Positions 17,155 through 24,478 of a stretch of 45,220 bases of DNA are shown one piece after another (the first letter of the stretch is position 1; every line of letters begins with the position of its first letter). Made by a program: the position numbers and the translations under genes. This stretch comes from an uncultured Myxococcales bacterium. Lineage in GTDB: Bacteria > Myxococcota_A > Bradymonadia > UBA7976 > UBA1532. The notes under the pieces are model-generated. The model ran no database searches. It saw only the letters and a program-made list of their open reading frames with translations, and was not told the origin of the DNA. The stretch covers positions 1 to 45,220 of the forward strand of contig CAINDO010000348.1 in NCBI GenBank assembly GCA_903847385.1, given 5' to 3'.

Positions 17155-18137
17155 CCCGGCAGGATGACCCGATCCCGCAGGTGCCCGCGGGCGGTCACGC
17201 CGGGAAAGACGAGCACGTTCTCCAGGTCGGCGTCACCGGCCACGGTCGCGCCACGGTCGACGACGGTGTTCGGCCCGACGCGCGCGCCGGCGGCCACGCG
17301 TGCGCCCGCGAGCAGCGCGCACGGTCCTTCGAGACGCGCGCCCGGCTCGACCACGGCCCCGGGGTCGAGCCGTACGCCCCGCGCGTCGGCGGGGGGCAGC
17401 CGCGCCGTGGCCGCCCGCGCGCCCCCCAGCACTGCGCGCTGCGCCGCCAGCATGCGCTCCTCGTTGCCCACGTCGAGCCACAGGGCGTCGTCGGGCACCC
17501 AGAACGCGCCGATGCGGTCGCCCGCCAGCAGGCGGGCCCGATAGGCCGTCCGGAGCACGTCGCACTCGCCCTCGGGGGGCAGGGCGTCGATGATCGCCGG
17601 CTCGACGAGCTGCACGCCCGTGTAGACGCCGAACTGGAGGTCCGGCCGGTTCGGGGCGAGGCCCTCGACCTCGGCGATGCGCTGGATCTGTCCGTCGCCG
17701 TCGACCCCGACGCGGCCGAAGGTCTCCTCGGGCCGGGGCCGCCGCAGCACCAACGTGGCGCTCGCGCCGCTCGCCCGGTGGGCCGCCAGGGCCGCCCGCA
17801 GGTCGAAGTCGAACAGGGCGTCCCCGTTGGCGCACAAGATCGTGGCGCGCGGCAGGCGGGCGGCGATGCCCCGCAGGCCGCCCCCCGTGCCGGCGAGCGT
17901 CGCCTCGGTGACGAACTCGATGCGCTCCGGGCGGTGTGCGAGCGCCGGCGGGATCTGGTCGGCCAGGTGGAACAGGTTGATGCCCAGGTGGCGCACGCCC
18001 GCGGCGGCCAGGGCCTCGATGCCGTACTCGAGCAGCGGGACGCCGCCCACGGGCACCAGGGGTTTCGGGCAGTGGTCCGTGACCGGGCGAAGGCGGGTTC
18101 CGAGCCCCGCCGCGAGGATGGCGCCGACGATTTCCAT
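17151..18137 (-). CDS. Sugar-1-phosphate nucleotidyltransferase
   Basis: This is 328 residues. The N-terminal Rossmann nucleotidyltransferase domain shows GAILAAGLGTRLRPVTDHCPKPLVPVGG, the classic signature with the Lys-Pro-Leu that contacts the sugar phosphate. Asp in LCANGDALF fits the metal site. The C-terminal ~80 residues form hexapeptide-like turns (RLDPGAVVEPGARLEGPC), as in GlmU or GDP-mannose pyrophosphorylases. It activates a sugar 1-phosphate with NTP. The exact sugar cannot be read from sequence. The frame extends upstream, but ATG 18137 is where the conserved core begins. It may feed the glycosyltransferases at 21497-24441, though it is not adjacent to them. Confidence 0.88.
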   Translation of the reverse strand: MEIVGAILAAGLGTRLRPVTDHCPKPLVPVGGVPLLEYGIEALAAAGVRHLGINLFHLADQIPPALAHRPERIEFVTEATLAGTGGGLRGIAARLPRATILCANGDALFDFDLRAALAAHRASGASATLVLRRPRPEETFGRVGVDGDGQIQRIAEVEGLAPNRPDLQFGVYTGVQLVEPAIIDALPPEGECDVLRTAYRARLLAGDRIGAFWVPDDALWLDVGNEERMLAAQRAVLGGARAATARLPPADARGVRLDPGAVVEPGARLEGPCALLAGARVAAGARVGPNTVVDRGATVAGDADLENVLVFPGVTARGHLRDRVILPG

Positions 18138-18215
18138 GGGGCGACCGTACCCGCGGCCGCGCACGGCGCGCAACGGCCGGGGCGTGACCGGCGCGGCGCA
18201 TTTCGGCCCGTTCCG

Positions 18216-18229
18216 TGACATCGGTGTCA
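18216..18229. promoter_or_regulatory. Small palindrome in a divergent intergenic region
   Basis: TGACA-TCGG-TGTCA lies in the 213 bases between the nucleotidyltransferase and the large lipoprotein gene. It has operator-like symmetry, but only five-base arms. Confidence 0.25.
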
Positions 18230-18350
18230 GAGAAATGCGGGGGTCCCGGCGGACCGTTCTTGGGGTCGCCGCGACAAAATCGAATCATTTCGGCGTATTG
18301 GCGCGGTTTTCTCGCGTCGGCACGCCAAATGCTTACGATGGAATCCAGCC

Positions 18351-20357
18351 ATGCAGCCCCGACGCACCCTCCCCCGCCCGACCCTGTCCGCCGCGCTCGT
18401 CGCGTGTGGACTGGCGGCGGCGTGTGGCGAGGCGGCGACTTCGACCAAGGCGTCCGTGGGCGACGCCGGCGTGGACGCTGCGACGGCGGCCGCCGGCGCG
18501 ACGCTCTCGTTGCGGCGCACGGGCGGCGCGGGCCTCGCCGAAGCGGGCCGCTGGCACGCGCGGATCGAGGCCGCCGGCCAGCTCGTGACGGACGTCGAGT
18601 TCGGGCCCTGCCCCGAGGACGGCGACCGGCCCTCGAACGTCTGCGCCCGGGCCGAGGGGCTCGCGCCCGGGGCGCACTCGGTGCTGGTCTTCCTCGATCG
18701 CAACGAGAACGGCGCCCTGGACGGCTGCCCGTTCCCGCCGCAGCTCGGCGACGCCGCGCGCGCGGACACGTTCGAGAACCTGGTCGGTCAGGTCGAGGTC
18801 GCGCTGGCCGACACGGACGCCGTCGAGGTCGAGGTGCCCGTCGACCGCCGCACCTGCGGCCCCGGCGACGCGGCCACGGGCCTGACCGGCACGCTCGAGC
18901 TCCCCGAGGACCTGGGCGGCGCGCTCTTCGCTCGCTTCACCCAGTCCACGGCCTGTGGCCCCACCGCGGCCGAGGTCCGTCCGCCCCTGACCGTGTCGCT
19001 GGGCCGCGCCGCCCAGCGGGGCCGGCTCGACTTCTCGCTGGGCGAGCTTCTGCCCGGCTGCTTCGACGTCGACTTCTTCGCGGACACGGACGCCGACGCG
19101 CACCCCACCGCCTGCGATGCCGTCCCGGCCGGTGGCGACCGGGGCGTGCTGGTCCTGACCGGCGTGGAGATCGCCGAGGGCGAGCGCCGCGCGTTGTCCG
19201 CGCCCTTGATGCTCGCGCCGGCGGACTGCCCCGACGCGCTCACGGGCCTGCGCGGCACGGTCGGCCTGGGCAAAGCGCTGCTGCAGTCGGCGGCGAACGG
19301 CGAGGTCGCCCCGGAGACGCTTCAGGCCCACCCGCGCGTCGCCCTCACGGCGCTGGACTCCGGCGAGACGCTCGATTGGCCCCTGGCCCTGGAGACGGTG
19401 CCCGCCGAGGCCGCCGCGCCCTTCGTGATCGCCGGCCTCGCGCCGGGCCGCTACGACGCCGCGCTGTATCTGGATGGCGACGCGGACCAGGTCTTCAGCC
19501 CCTGCGGCGGCCTGAACGGGGGCGTCGACGCCGTGTTCGAGCAGCGGATGGCCGTCGAGGTCTCCGCCGACGGCCTGACGGATCTGGGGGAGGTCCGCCT
19601 GCAGCGCAGCCCGGCCTGCGCCGAGACGGACACCGAGATCCGCATCCGCCCGGAGATCGAGCTCGAAGACGGCCCCGTCGGCAGCGGGCGGCCCGTGCGA
19701 CTGGAGCTGACCCCCGTGGACGGCCAGGGCGAGCGCCGCAGCGTGCTGCTCTTCGAGAACCACCGCGACCTGGACTCCCGCCCCGCCGGCGCGGACGGCG
19801 CCTGGCACGTGGCCGTGCAAGTGCGGCCCGGGCGTTACCTGGCGCGCCTGTTCGTGGACACGGATCGTAACGGGGTCTATGCGCCCTGCACCGAGGACGC
19901 TTTCCAGGACCGCCAGGCGGCGATGCCCGTCGAGGTCGTGTTCGGCGAGGGGCCCATGGTCGATCTGGACGCGATCGCGGTCCCCGCGCTGGGCTGCGTG
20001 GTGCCGGACGCCGCCATCGGGCCCGAGTTCGTGCTCGCCCCCGGGGTCGAGGTCACCCCCCCACTTTTTCTTCGTTTCGAAATAACCGAAGCAGGAGGGT
20101 GGATGGAGGCTTTTCCGCGGCGAGAGCCGGTCCCGGTCGAGTCTCTGCCCTACGTTCAACCGCCGGTGAAGCTGGCGCCGGGGAGCTACACCCTGCGCGC
20201 CTGGCTGGATCCGGCGGCGGACGGCCTCTTTGACCCCTGCGATGCGGTCTCGCCCGACGCCTGGAGCGGGACGACCACCTTCACCCTCGATGCCCAGACG
20301 CCCGCCGTGCGTCCCCGTGTCGAGCTCGCGAACGCCTGCGCCTCGCCGACCCCCTGA
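18351..20357 (+). CDS. Large lipoprotein with calcium-loop-like Asp-rich repeats
   Basis: This is a 668-residue lipoprotein with lipobox AAAC (Cys25). The mature part contains about six modules of ~100 residues. Each ends in a phrase such as GLAPGAHSVLVFLDRNENGAL or PGRYLARLFVDTDRNGVYAPC, that is PG-x-Y-x-x-x-L-x-x-D-x-D-x-N-G followed by a Cys. These D-x-D-x-N-G loops look like calcium-binding turns in beta-sandwich repeats. No enzyme motif was seen. The role is unknown; a surface structural protein is likely. A TACGAT at 18334-18339 and a weak sigma-54-like pattern (GG 18319, GC 18331) precede the start. Confidence 0.8.
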   Translation: MQPRRTLPRPTLSAALVACGLAAACGEAATSTKASVGDAGVDAATAAAGATLSLRRTGGAGLAEAGRWHARIEAAGQLVTDVEFGPCPEDGDRPSNVCARAEGLAPGAHSVLVFLDRNENGALDGCPFPPQLGDAARADTFENLVGQVEVALADTDAVEVEVPVDRRTCGPGDAATGLTGTLELPEDLGGALFARFTQSTACGPTAAEVRPPLTVSLGRAAQRGRLDFSLGELLPGCFDVDFFADTDADAHPTACDAVPAGGDRGVLVLTGVEIAEGERRALSAPLMLAPADCPDALTGLRGTVGLGKALLQSAANGEVAPETLQAHPRVALTALDSGETLDWPLALETVPAEAAAPFVIAGLAPGRYDAALYLDGDADQVFSPCGGLNGGVDAVFEQRMAVEVSADGLTDLGEVRLQRSPACAETDTEIRIRPEIELEDGPVGSGRPVRLELTPVDGQGERRSVLLFENHRDLDSRPAGADGAWHVAVQVRPGRYLARLFVDTDRNGVYAPCTEDAFQDRQAAMPVEVVFGEGPMVDLDAIAVPALGCVVPDAAIGPEFVLAPGVEVTPPLFLRFEITEAGGWMEAFPRREPVPVESLPYVQPPVKLAPGSYTLRAWLDPAADGLFDPCDAVSPDAWSGTTTFTLDAQTPAVRPRVELANACASPTP

Positions 20358-20404
20358 GTCACTCGTGACTTTGCCGGGTCTGCGATGACCCCCGCCTGGG
20401 CAGG

Positions 20405-20441
20405 TCGGCGAAAAGCCTTTGATTTCAGGCTTCTTCGCCGA
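20405..20441. terminator. Strong hairpin downstream of the lipoprotein gene
   Basis: TCGGCGAAAAGCCT (20405-20418) pairs with AGGCTTCTTCGCCGA (20427-20441), with one bulge and an eight-base loop TTGATTTC. There is no U-tract after it, so it may terminate with help, or act as an RNA-end stabiliser. Confidence 0.6.
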
Positions 20442-20559
20442 CGTGACGCGATACTCCTGTCCTTAAACTCACAAAAGTGACATATTGGCGGGGTGCCCAG
20501 GACTCACCCCCCGGAAACCTGCCCCCTACTCGCAGGCCACTTTCCGCGCTCCGAGTGCT

Positions 20560-20575
20560 TGGCACGCTCGATGCA
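20560..20575 (+). promoter_or_regulatory. Sigma-54 (RpoN) promoter upstream of the sigma-factor gene
   Basis: TGGCACG-CTCG-ATGCA matches the RpoN consensus TGGCACG-N4-TTGCW, with one mismatch and correct spacing between GG (20561-20562) and GC (20573-20574). The predicted start of transcription is near 20586, ~45 bases before ATG 20631. An enhancer-binding activator would be needed; none is encoded in the window. Confidence 0.65.
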
Positions 20576-20630
20576 AAGAAGAAAAGCCGTGACGCCAGCC
20601 AGTCGGCTGAAACGAAAAAGGGGGACTTCG

Positions 20631-21401
20631 ATGTTGACCGCGACCAACACCTTCTCCGGGATGCAGCTCGACGCTCAGCCGACTCCGGCCATCCTCGACC
20701 GCAACAAGGTCGTCGAGCAGTACGCGCACCTCATCAAGAAGGTCGCCTACAAGATGATCGCCCGCCTACCGGCGAACGTGGAGATGGACGACTTGATGAG
20801 CGCGGGCGTCATTGGCTTGATCGACGCCGCCGAGAAGTACGACCCCGAGAAGAGCTGCAACTTCAAGAGCTACGCCGAGATCCGCATCCGCGGCGCCATG
20901 GTCGACGAGCTGCGCAGCCTCGATTGGGTTCCCCGCAGCGTGCGCCAGAAGGGCGCCAGCATCGACGTCGTCGCCCGTGAGCTGCAGGGCAAGCTCGGCC
21001 GCCCGGCCACCGAGCTCGAGATCGCCACCGAGATGGGCCTCACGCTCGAGGAGTTCCAGGACCTCACGGACAAGGCCCGCGCGGTCTCCGTGGTCTCCTT
21101 CGAGGACCTCGGCGTCGGCGGCAGCGAGGACAAGCGCGACTTCCTCGACAGCGTCGGCGACCCGGAGGCCAGCGACCCGGCCCAGAGCACCGAGCAGAAC
21201 GACGAGCGCGACGTGATGATGCGCGCCATCCAGGCCCTGCCCGAGCGGCAGCGCGTCGTCCTCACGCTCTACTACTTCGAGGACATGAACCTGAAGGAGA
21301 TCGGCTCGCTCCTCGGCGTGACCGAGTCGCGCATCAGCCAGATCCACTCCGCAGCCGTCGCCCAGCTCCGCCCGATCCTCGAGGAGCTGATGGACGCCTG
21401 A
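20631..21401 (+). CDS. FliA/WhiG-family RNA polymerase sigma factor
   Basis: This is 256 residues from ATG 20631, which has AGGGGG eight bases upstream. Sigma-70 region 2 includes DLMSAGVIGLIDAAEKYDP. The diagnostic FliA/WhiG segment EIRIRGAMVDELRSLDWVPRS follows. Region 3 and region 4 (ERQRVVLTLYYFEDMNLKEI, then SRISQIHS helix-turn-helix) complete it. These factors drive flagellar, sporulation or motility genes. No flagellar genes are nearby, so the regulon is unknown. A sigma-54 promoter match upstream suggests a two-tier sigma cascade. The frame extends upstream of the chosen start, but the ribosome site is at this ATG. Confidence 0.95.
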   Translation: MLTATNTFSGMQLDAQPTPAILDRNKVVEQYAHLIKKVAYKMIARLPANVEMDDLMSAGVIGLIDAAEKYDPEKSCNFKSYAEIRIRGAMVDELRSLDWVPRSVRQKGASIDVVARELQGKLGRPATELEIATEMGLTLEEFQDLTDKARAVSVVSFEDLGVGGSEDKRDFLDSVGDPEASDPAQSTEQNDERDVMMRAIQALPERQRVVLTLYYFEDMNLKEIGSLLGVTESRISQIHSAAVAQLRPILEELMDA

Positions 21402-21422
21402 GTCGACCGGGCGGGCGCTCAA

Positions 21423-21449
21423 ATGCCGCCGGATGACGCAATGCGGCAT
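21423..21449. terminator. Hairpin after the sigma-factor gene
   Basis: ATGCCGC (21423-21429) pairs with GCGGCAT (21443-21449) over a 13-base loop. It abuts the promoter of the next gene and could end the sigma-factor transcript. Confidence 0.35.
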
Positions 21450-21454
21450 GCGCC

Positions 21455-21482
21455 TTTACAGCGGCGCGGACGTCGTTATACT
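21455..21482 (+). promoter_or_regulatory. Sigma-70-type promoter of the glycosyltransferase pair
   Basis: TTTACA (21455-21460), a 16-base spacer and TATACT (21477-21482) each match consensus at five of six positions. Transcription would start near 21489, leaving only ~8 bases of leader before ATG 21497, which has no clear ribosome site. Confidence 0.6.
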
Positions 21483-21496
21483 GCCCGACCGCCTTT

Positions 21497-23002
21497 ATGA
21501 CAGCGGTCGAACTCCTCTTCCTCGGACTCTACTTCGCCATCCTCGTGTGCCTGAGCTTCTATGGCTCGCACCGTTACCAGATGGCGTGGTTGTACTACCG
21601 CCACAAGGGCGACCCGCCTCGGCCCCTGCCCGAAGCGGCCGACATGCCCTTGCCGCGCGTCACGATCCAGCTCCCCCTGTACAACGAGCGGTACGTCGTC
21701 CAGCGGCTGATCGACTACGTCTGCCGCATCGAGTACCCCCGCGAGCTCCTCGAGATCCAGGTGCTGGACGACTCGACGGACGACACGCAGCAGATCGCCC
21801 GGCAGGTGGTCGAGCGGTACCGCGCCTCGGGCATCGACATCGTGCACCTGCACCGCACGGACCGCACCGGCTTCAAGGCCGGGGCCCTGCAGGCCGGCAT
21901 GGCCGTCGCCCGCGGTGAGTTCATCGCCGTGTTCGACGCCGACTTCCTGCCCCCGGCGGACTTCCTGACGCGCACGGTGCCGTTCTTCGCGGACGCCGGC
22001 GTCGGCATGGTCCAGGCCCGCTGGGACCACATCAACCGCGACTACTCCCTGCTCACGCACGCCCAGAGCATCCTGCTCGACGGCCACTTCATGATCGAGC
22101 ACACGGCCCGCAACCGGTCCGGGCGCTTCTTCAACTTCAACGGCACGGCGGGCATCTGGCGCCGGCAGGCCATCACGGACGCCGGCGGCTGGGAGCACGA
22201 CACCCTCACCGAGGATCTCGACCTCTCGTACCGGGCGCAGCTCTTCGGCTGGCGCTTCATCTATCTGAACGACCTGCTCTCGCCCGCCGAGATCCCCGTG
22301 GAGATGAACGCGTTCAAGAGCCAGCAGCACCGGTGGGCCAAGGGGTCCATCCAGGTGGCGCTCAAGCTGCTGCCGCGCATCCTGAGCAGCGACCTGCCCT
22401 TCAAGATCCGGTTCGAGGCCTTCGTCCACCTGACGAACAACGTGGCCTACGTGATGATGGTGCTCATGTCGCTCATGATGCCCATGACGCTCCACATCCG
22501 GGTGGATCACGGCTGGACGCAGACCCTGCTGCTCGACCTGCCCTTCTTCCTGGGGGCGACCGTGTCGGTCTGCTACTTCTACCTGCTCAGCCAGCGGGAG
22601 GTCGGGCGCAGCTGGCAGTACCGCATGCGCTACCTGCCCTTCGTGCTCGCCCTGGGCATCGGCCTGGCGCTGAATCAGGCCAAGGCCACGCTCGAGGCCG
22701 CCTTCGGCCGCGAGTCGGAGTTCGTCCGCACGCCCAAACTCGGCCTGGAGAAGCGCGGGCAGTCCTGGGCCGCCACGGGCTACCGGGCGTCGCGCAACCT
22801 GCTGCCGGCCTTCGAGGTCGCCATGGGCCTGTACTACACCCACGCGGTCTACTACGCGCTCGAGCACCACATCTGGCTGGCGGTGCCGTTCATGATCCTG
22901 TTCCAGGTGGGTTACCTGTACACGGGCGTGATGAGCCTCGCGCAGAGCCCGATCTTCGCCCGGCGCCGCGCCGCCGAGGCCCCGGCCGAGGAGCCGGCCT
23001 GA
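21497..23002 (+). CDS. Membrane GT2 glycosyltransferase, cellulose-synthase-like
   Basis: This is 501 residues. An N-terminal membrane span (~3-22) is followed by a GT-A catalytic domain with the processive GT2 signature: LDDSTDD (Asp91), FDADF (Asp147, Asp149), TEDLD (Asp240) and QQHRW (276-280). At least four membrane spans lie between ~305 and 490. Enzymes of this type add sugar from a nucleotide donor while extruding a glycan or glycolipid through the inner membrane. The sugar is unknown. It is co-transcribed with the GT-C gene, which overlaps its stop by four bases. No PilZ domain or BcsB partner is present, so it is not a standard cellulose synthase. Confidence 0.9.
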   Translation: MTAVELLFLGLYFAILVCLSFYGSHRYQMAWLYYRHKGDPPRPLPEAADMPLPRVTIQLPLYNERYVVQRLIDYVCRIEYPRELLEIQVLDDSTDDTQQIARQVVERYRASGIDIVHLHRTDRTGFKAGALQAGMAVARGEFIAVFDADFLPPADFLTRTVPFFADAGVGMVQARWDHINRDYSLLTHAQSILLDGHFMIEHTARNRSGRFFNFNGTAGIWRRQAITDAGGWEHDTLTEDLDLSYRAQLFGWRFIYLNDLLSPAEIPVEMNAFKSQQHRWAKGSIQVALKLLPRILSSDLPFKIRFEAFVHLTNNVAYVMMVLMSLMMPMTLHIRVDHGWTQTLLLDLPFFLGATVSVCYFYLLSQREVGRSWQYRMRYLPFVLALGIGLALNQAKATLEAAFGRESEFVRTPKLGLEKRGQSWAATGYRASRNLLPAFEVAMGLYYTHAVYYALEHHIWLAVPFMILFQVGYLYTGVMSLAQSPIFARRRAAEAPAEEPA

Positions 23003-24441
23003 CGCCGCAAGGCGGGGCGGGTGGTCGGTTCGTCCTGCTGTGGGGGGCGCTGGCCCTCGGGCTGCCCTTCGCGCTCGGCGTGGCCCCGGGTCGTCCCGCG
23101 GACCACCTCGCGCGCATCGTGCTCGGCGCCGCGCTGGGGGCCGCCGCGTTCGCGGGCGTGCTGCGCGGCTGGCGCGCGGTTCCGGAGGCGTGGCTCGGGC
23201 GGGCGTTCGTGCTCGCGGCGCTCGGTCGCCTGCTCTTGCTCGCGCTGCCGCCGCTGCTGAGCGAGGACCTGTGGCGGTATCTCTGGGATGGGGCGATGCA
23301 GCATCTCGGCCACGGGCCCTACGACCACGCGCCGAACTCGCCGGCGCTGGACGCGGCCGTGGCGGCCTTTCCGGCGCTGCAGGACGTGCGCGACCAGATC
23401 GGCCACGCCGCGATCCCGACCATCTACCCGCCCGCGGCGCAGCTCGCGTTCCGCCTGGCGACGCTTTCGGGGCCGAGTCCGCTGGTATGGCGCGCGATGG
23501 CGGCCTGTATGGAGCTCGGCGCGGCCTTTGCGCTCCTGCACTGGCTGCGGCGCTCCGGGCGCGACCCCCGCGCGGTGGTGTTGTGGCTCTTCTGCCCGCT
23601 CCCGGCGCTCGAAGCGGCGGTGGGCGGCCACGTGGATGCCCTGGGCGTGTTGGGGCTCTGCCTCGCGGGGGCGCTCCTGGCCGCGGGGCCCGCCCGCGGG
23701 CTGCTCGCCGGCGGCGTGTTCGCGCTCGCGGTCGGCGCCAAGCTGTTCCCGGCGGTCGCGCTGCCGCGGCTGGGGTGGCGCGTGGCCGTGGGGTGCGGGC
23801 TGGCCTCGGCCCTGTTCGCCCTGCCGTACCTGGGCGGTACCCCCGCGGAGGCGCTGGCCACCTACGGTCACCGGTGGCGAGGCAACGACGGCCTCTTCGC
23901 ACTGCTCGTGCACGCCTTCGAGCAGGTCTGGCCGCCGGGCCCCACGCCCGTCGAGCTGCCGGCGATGCTCACCCGCGTGGGTCGCTGGCTGGTGGGCCCC
24001 GCGCCGGGCTTCGAGGCCCTCGGCCCGCTGGCGCCCCTCTGGCCGGACGAGCTCGCCTTCGCCGCCGCCAAGCTCGTGGCCGGCGCGCTGCTGGGGCTGG
24101 TGGTGGTCGAGCGCCTGTGGCGCGGGCGTGATCTGGAGCATGTGCTCGGGCCCATCACCGCGGCGCTGCTCCTCGTCGCCCCCGTGGCCCACCCCTGGTA
24201 CCTGCTGTGGTGGCTGCCCTTCGCCGTCCTGGCCGCCGCGGGGGGCGAGCGCCGGCTCTCCTGGCCGTTCTGGGTATGGTCCGTGACCGTCTGGATCGCC
24301 TACGTGCCCCGGGTGGCCCTCCTGGACGCCGGCACGTGGACGTTTCCGAGTGTTTTCGCGGTCGTCGAATACATCCCGGTGTGGATCGCTCTGGTCAGCG
24401 CGGTCGCCGCCACGGTAAAACCCGGCCGGCCGTCGACTTGA
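22999..24441 (+). CDS. GT-C (GT87/MptB-like) polyprenol-phosphate-sugar transferase, probable CTG start
   Basis: This is a 480-residue polytopic membrane protein with about ten hydrophobic spans. The first loop has SEDLWRYLWDG (Glu89, Asp90), the acidic GT-C active-site motif, followed by HGPYDHAPNSP, typical of GT87/mannosyltransferase relatives. It would transfer a sugar from a lipid-phosphate carrier on the periplasmic side. There is no ATG, GTG or TTG in frame before the first span. A CTG at 22999 overlaps the preceding TGA (CTGA) and lies five bases after GAGGAG. The conservative alternative is GTG 23080, which would delete the first hydrophobic segment. Confidence 0.85.
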   Translation: MTPQGGAGGRFVLLWGALALGLPFALGVAPGRPADHLARIVLGAALGAAAFAGVLRGWRAVPEAWLGRAFVLAALGRLLLLALPPLLSEDLWRYLWDGAMQHLGHGPYDHAPNSPALDAAVAAFPALQDVRDQIGHAAIPTIYPPAAQLAFRLATLSGPSPLVWRAMAACMELGAAFALLHWLRRSGRDPRAVVLWLFCPLPALEAAVGGHVDALGVLGLCLAGALLAAGPARGLLAGGVFALAVGAKLFPAVALPRLGWRVAVGCGLASALFALPYLGGTPAEALATYGHRWRGNDGLFALLVHAFEQVWPPGPTPVELPAMLTRVGRWLVGPAPGFEALGPLAPLWPDELAFAAAKLVAGALLGLVVVERLWRGRDLEHVLGPITAALLLVAPVAHPWYLLWWLPFAVLAAAGGERRLSWPFWVWSVTVWIAYVPRVALLDAGTWTFPSVFAVVEYIPVWIALVSAVAATVKPGRPST

Positions 24442-24478
24442 CGCCGCCGCGCCGTCCCTTCAGCCGACCGGGTTTCCC

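Noticed and set aside
21497..23002. Bacterial cellulose synthase BcsA
   Set aside because: Catalytic motifs match GT2, but the length is short, PilZ is missing, and no bcsB, bcsC or bcsZ lies nearby.
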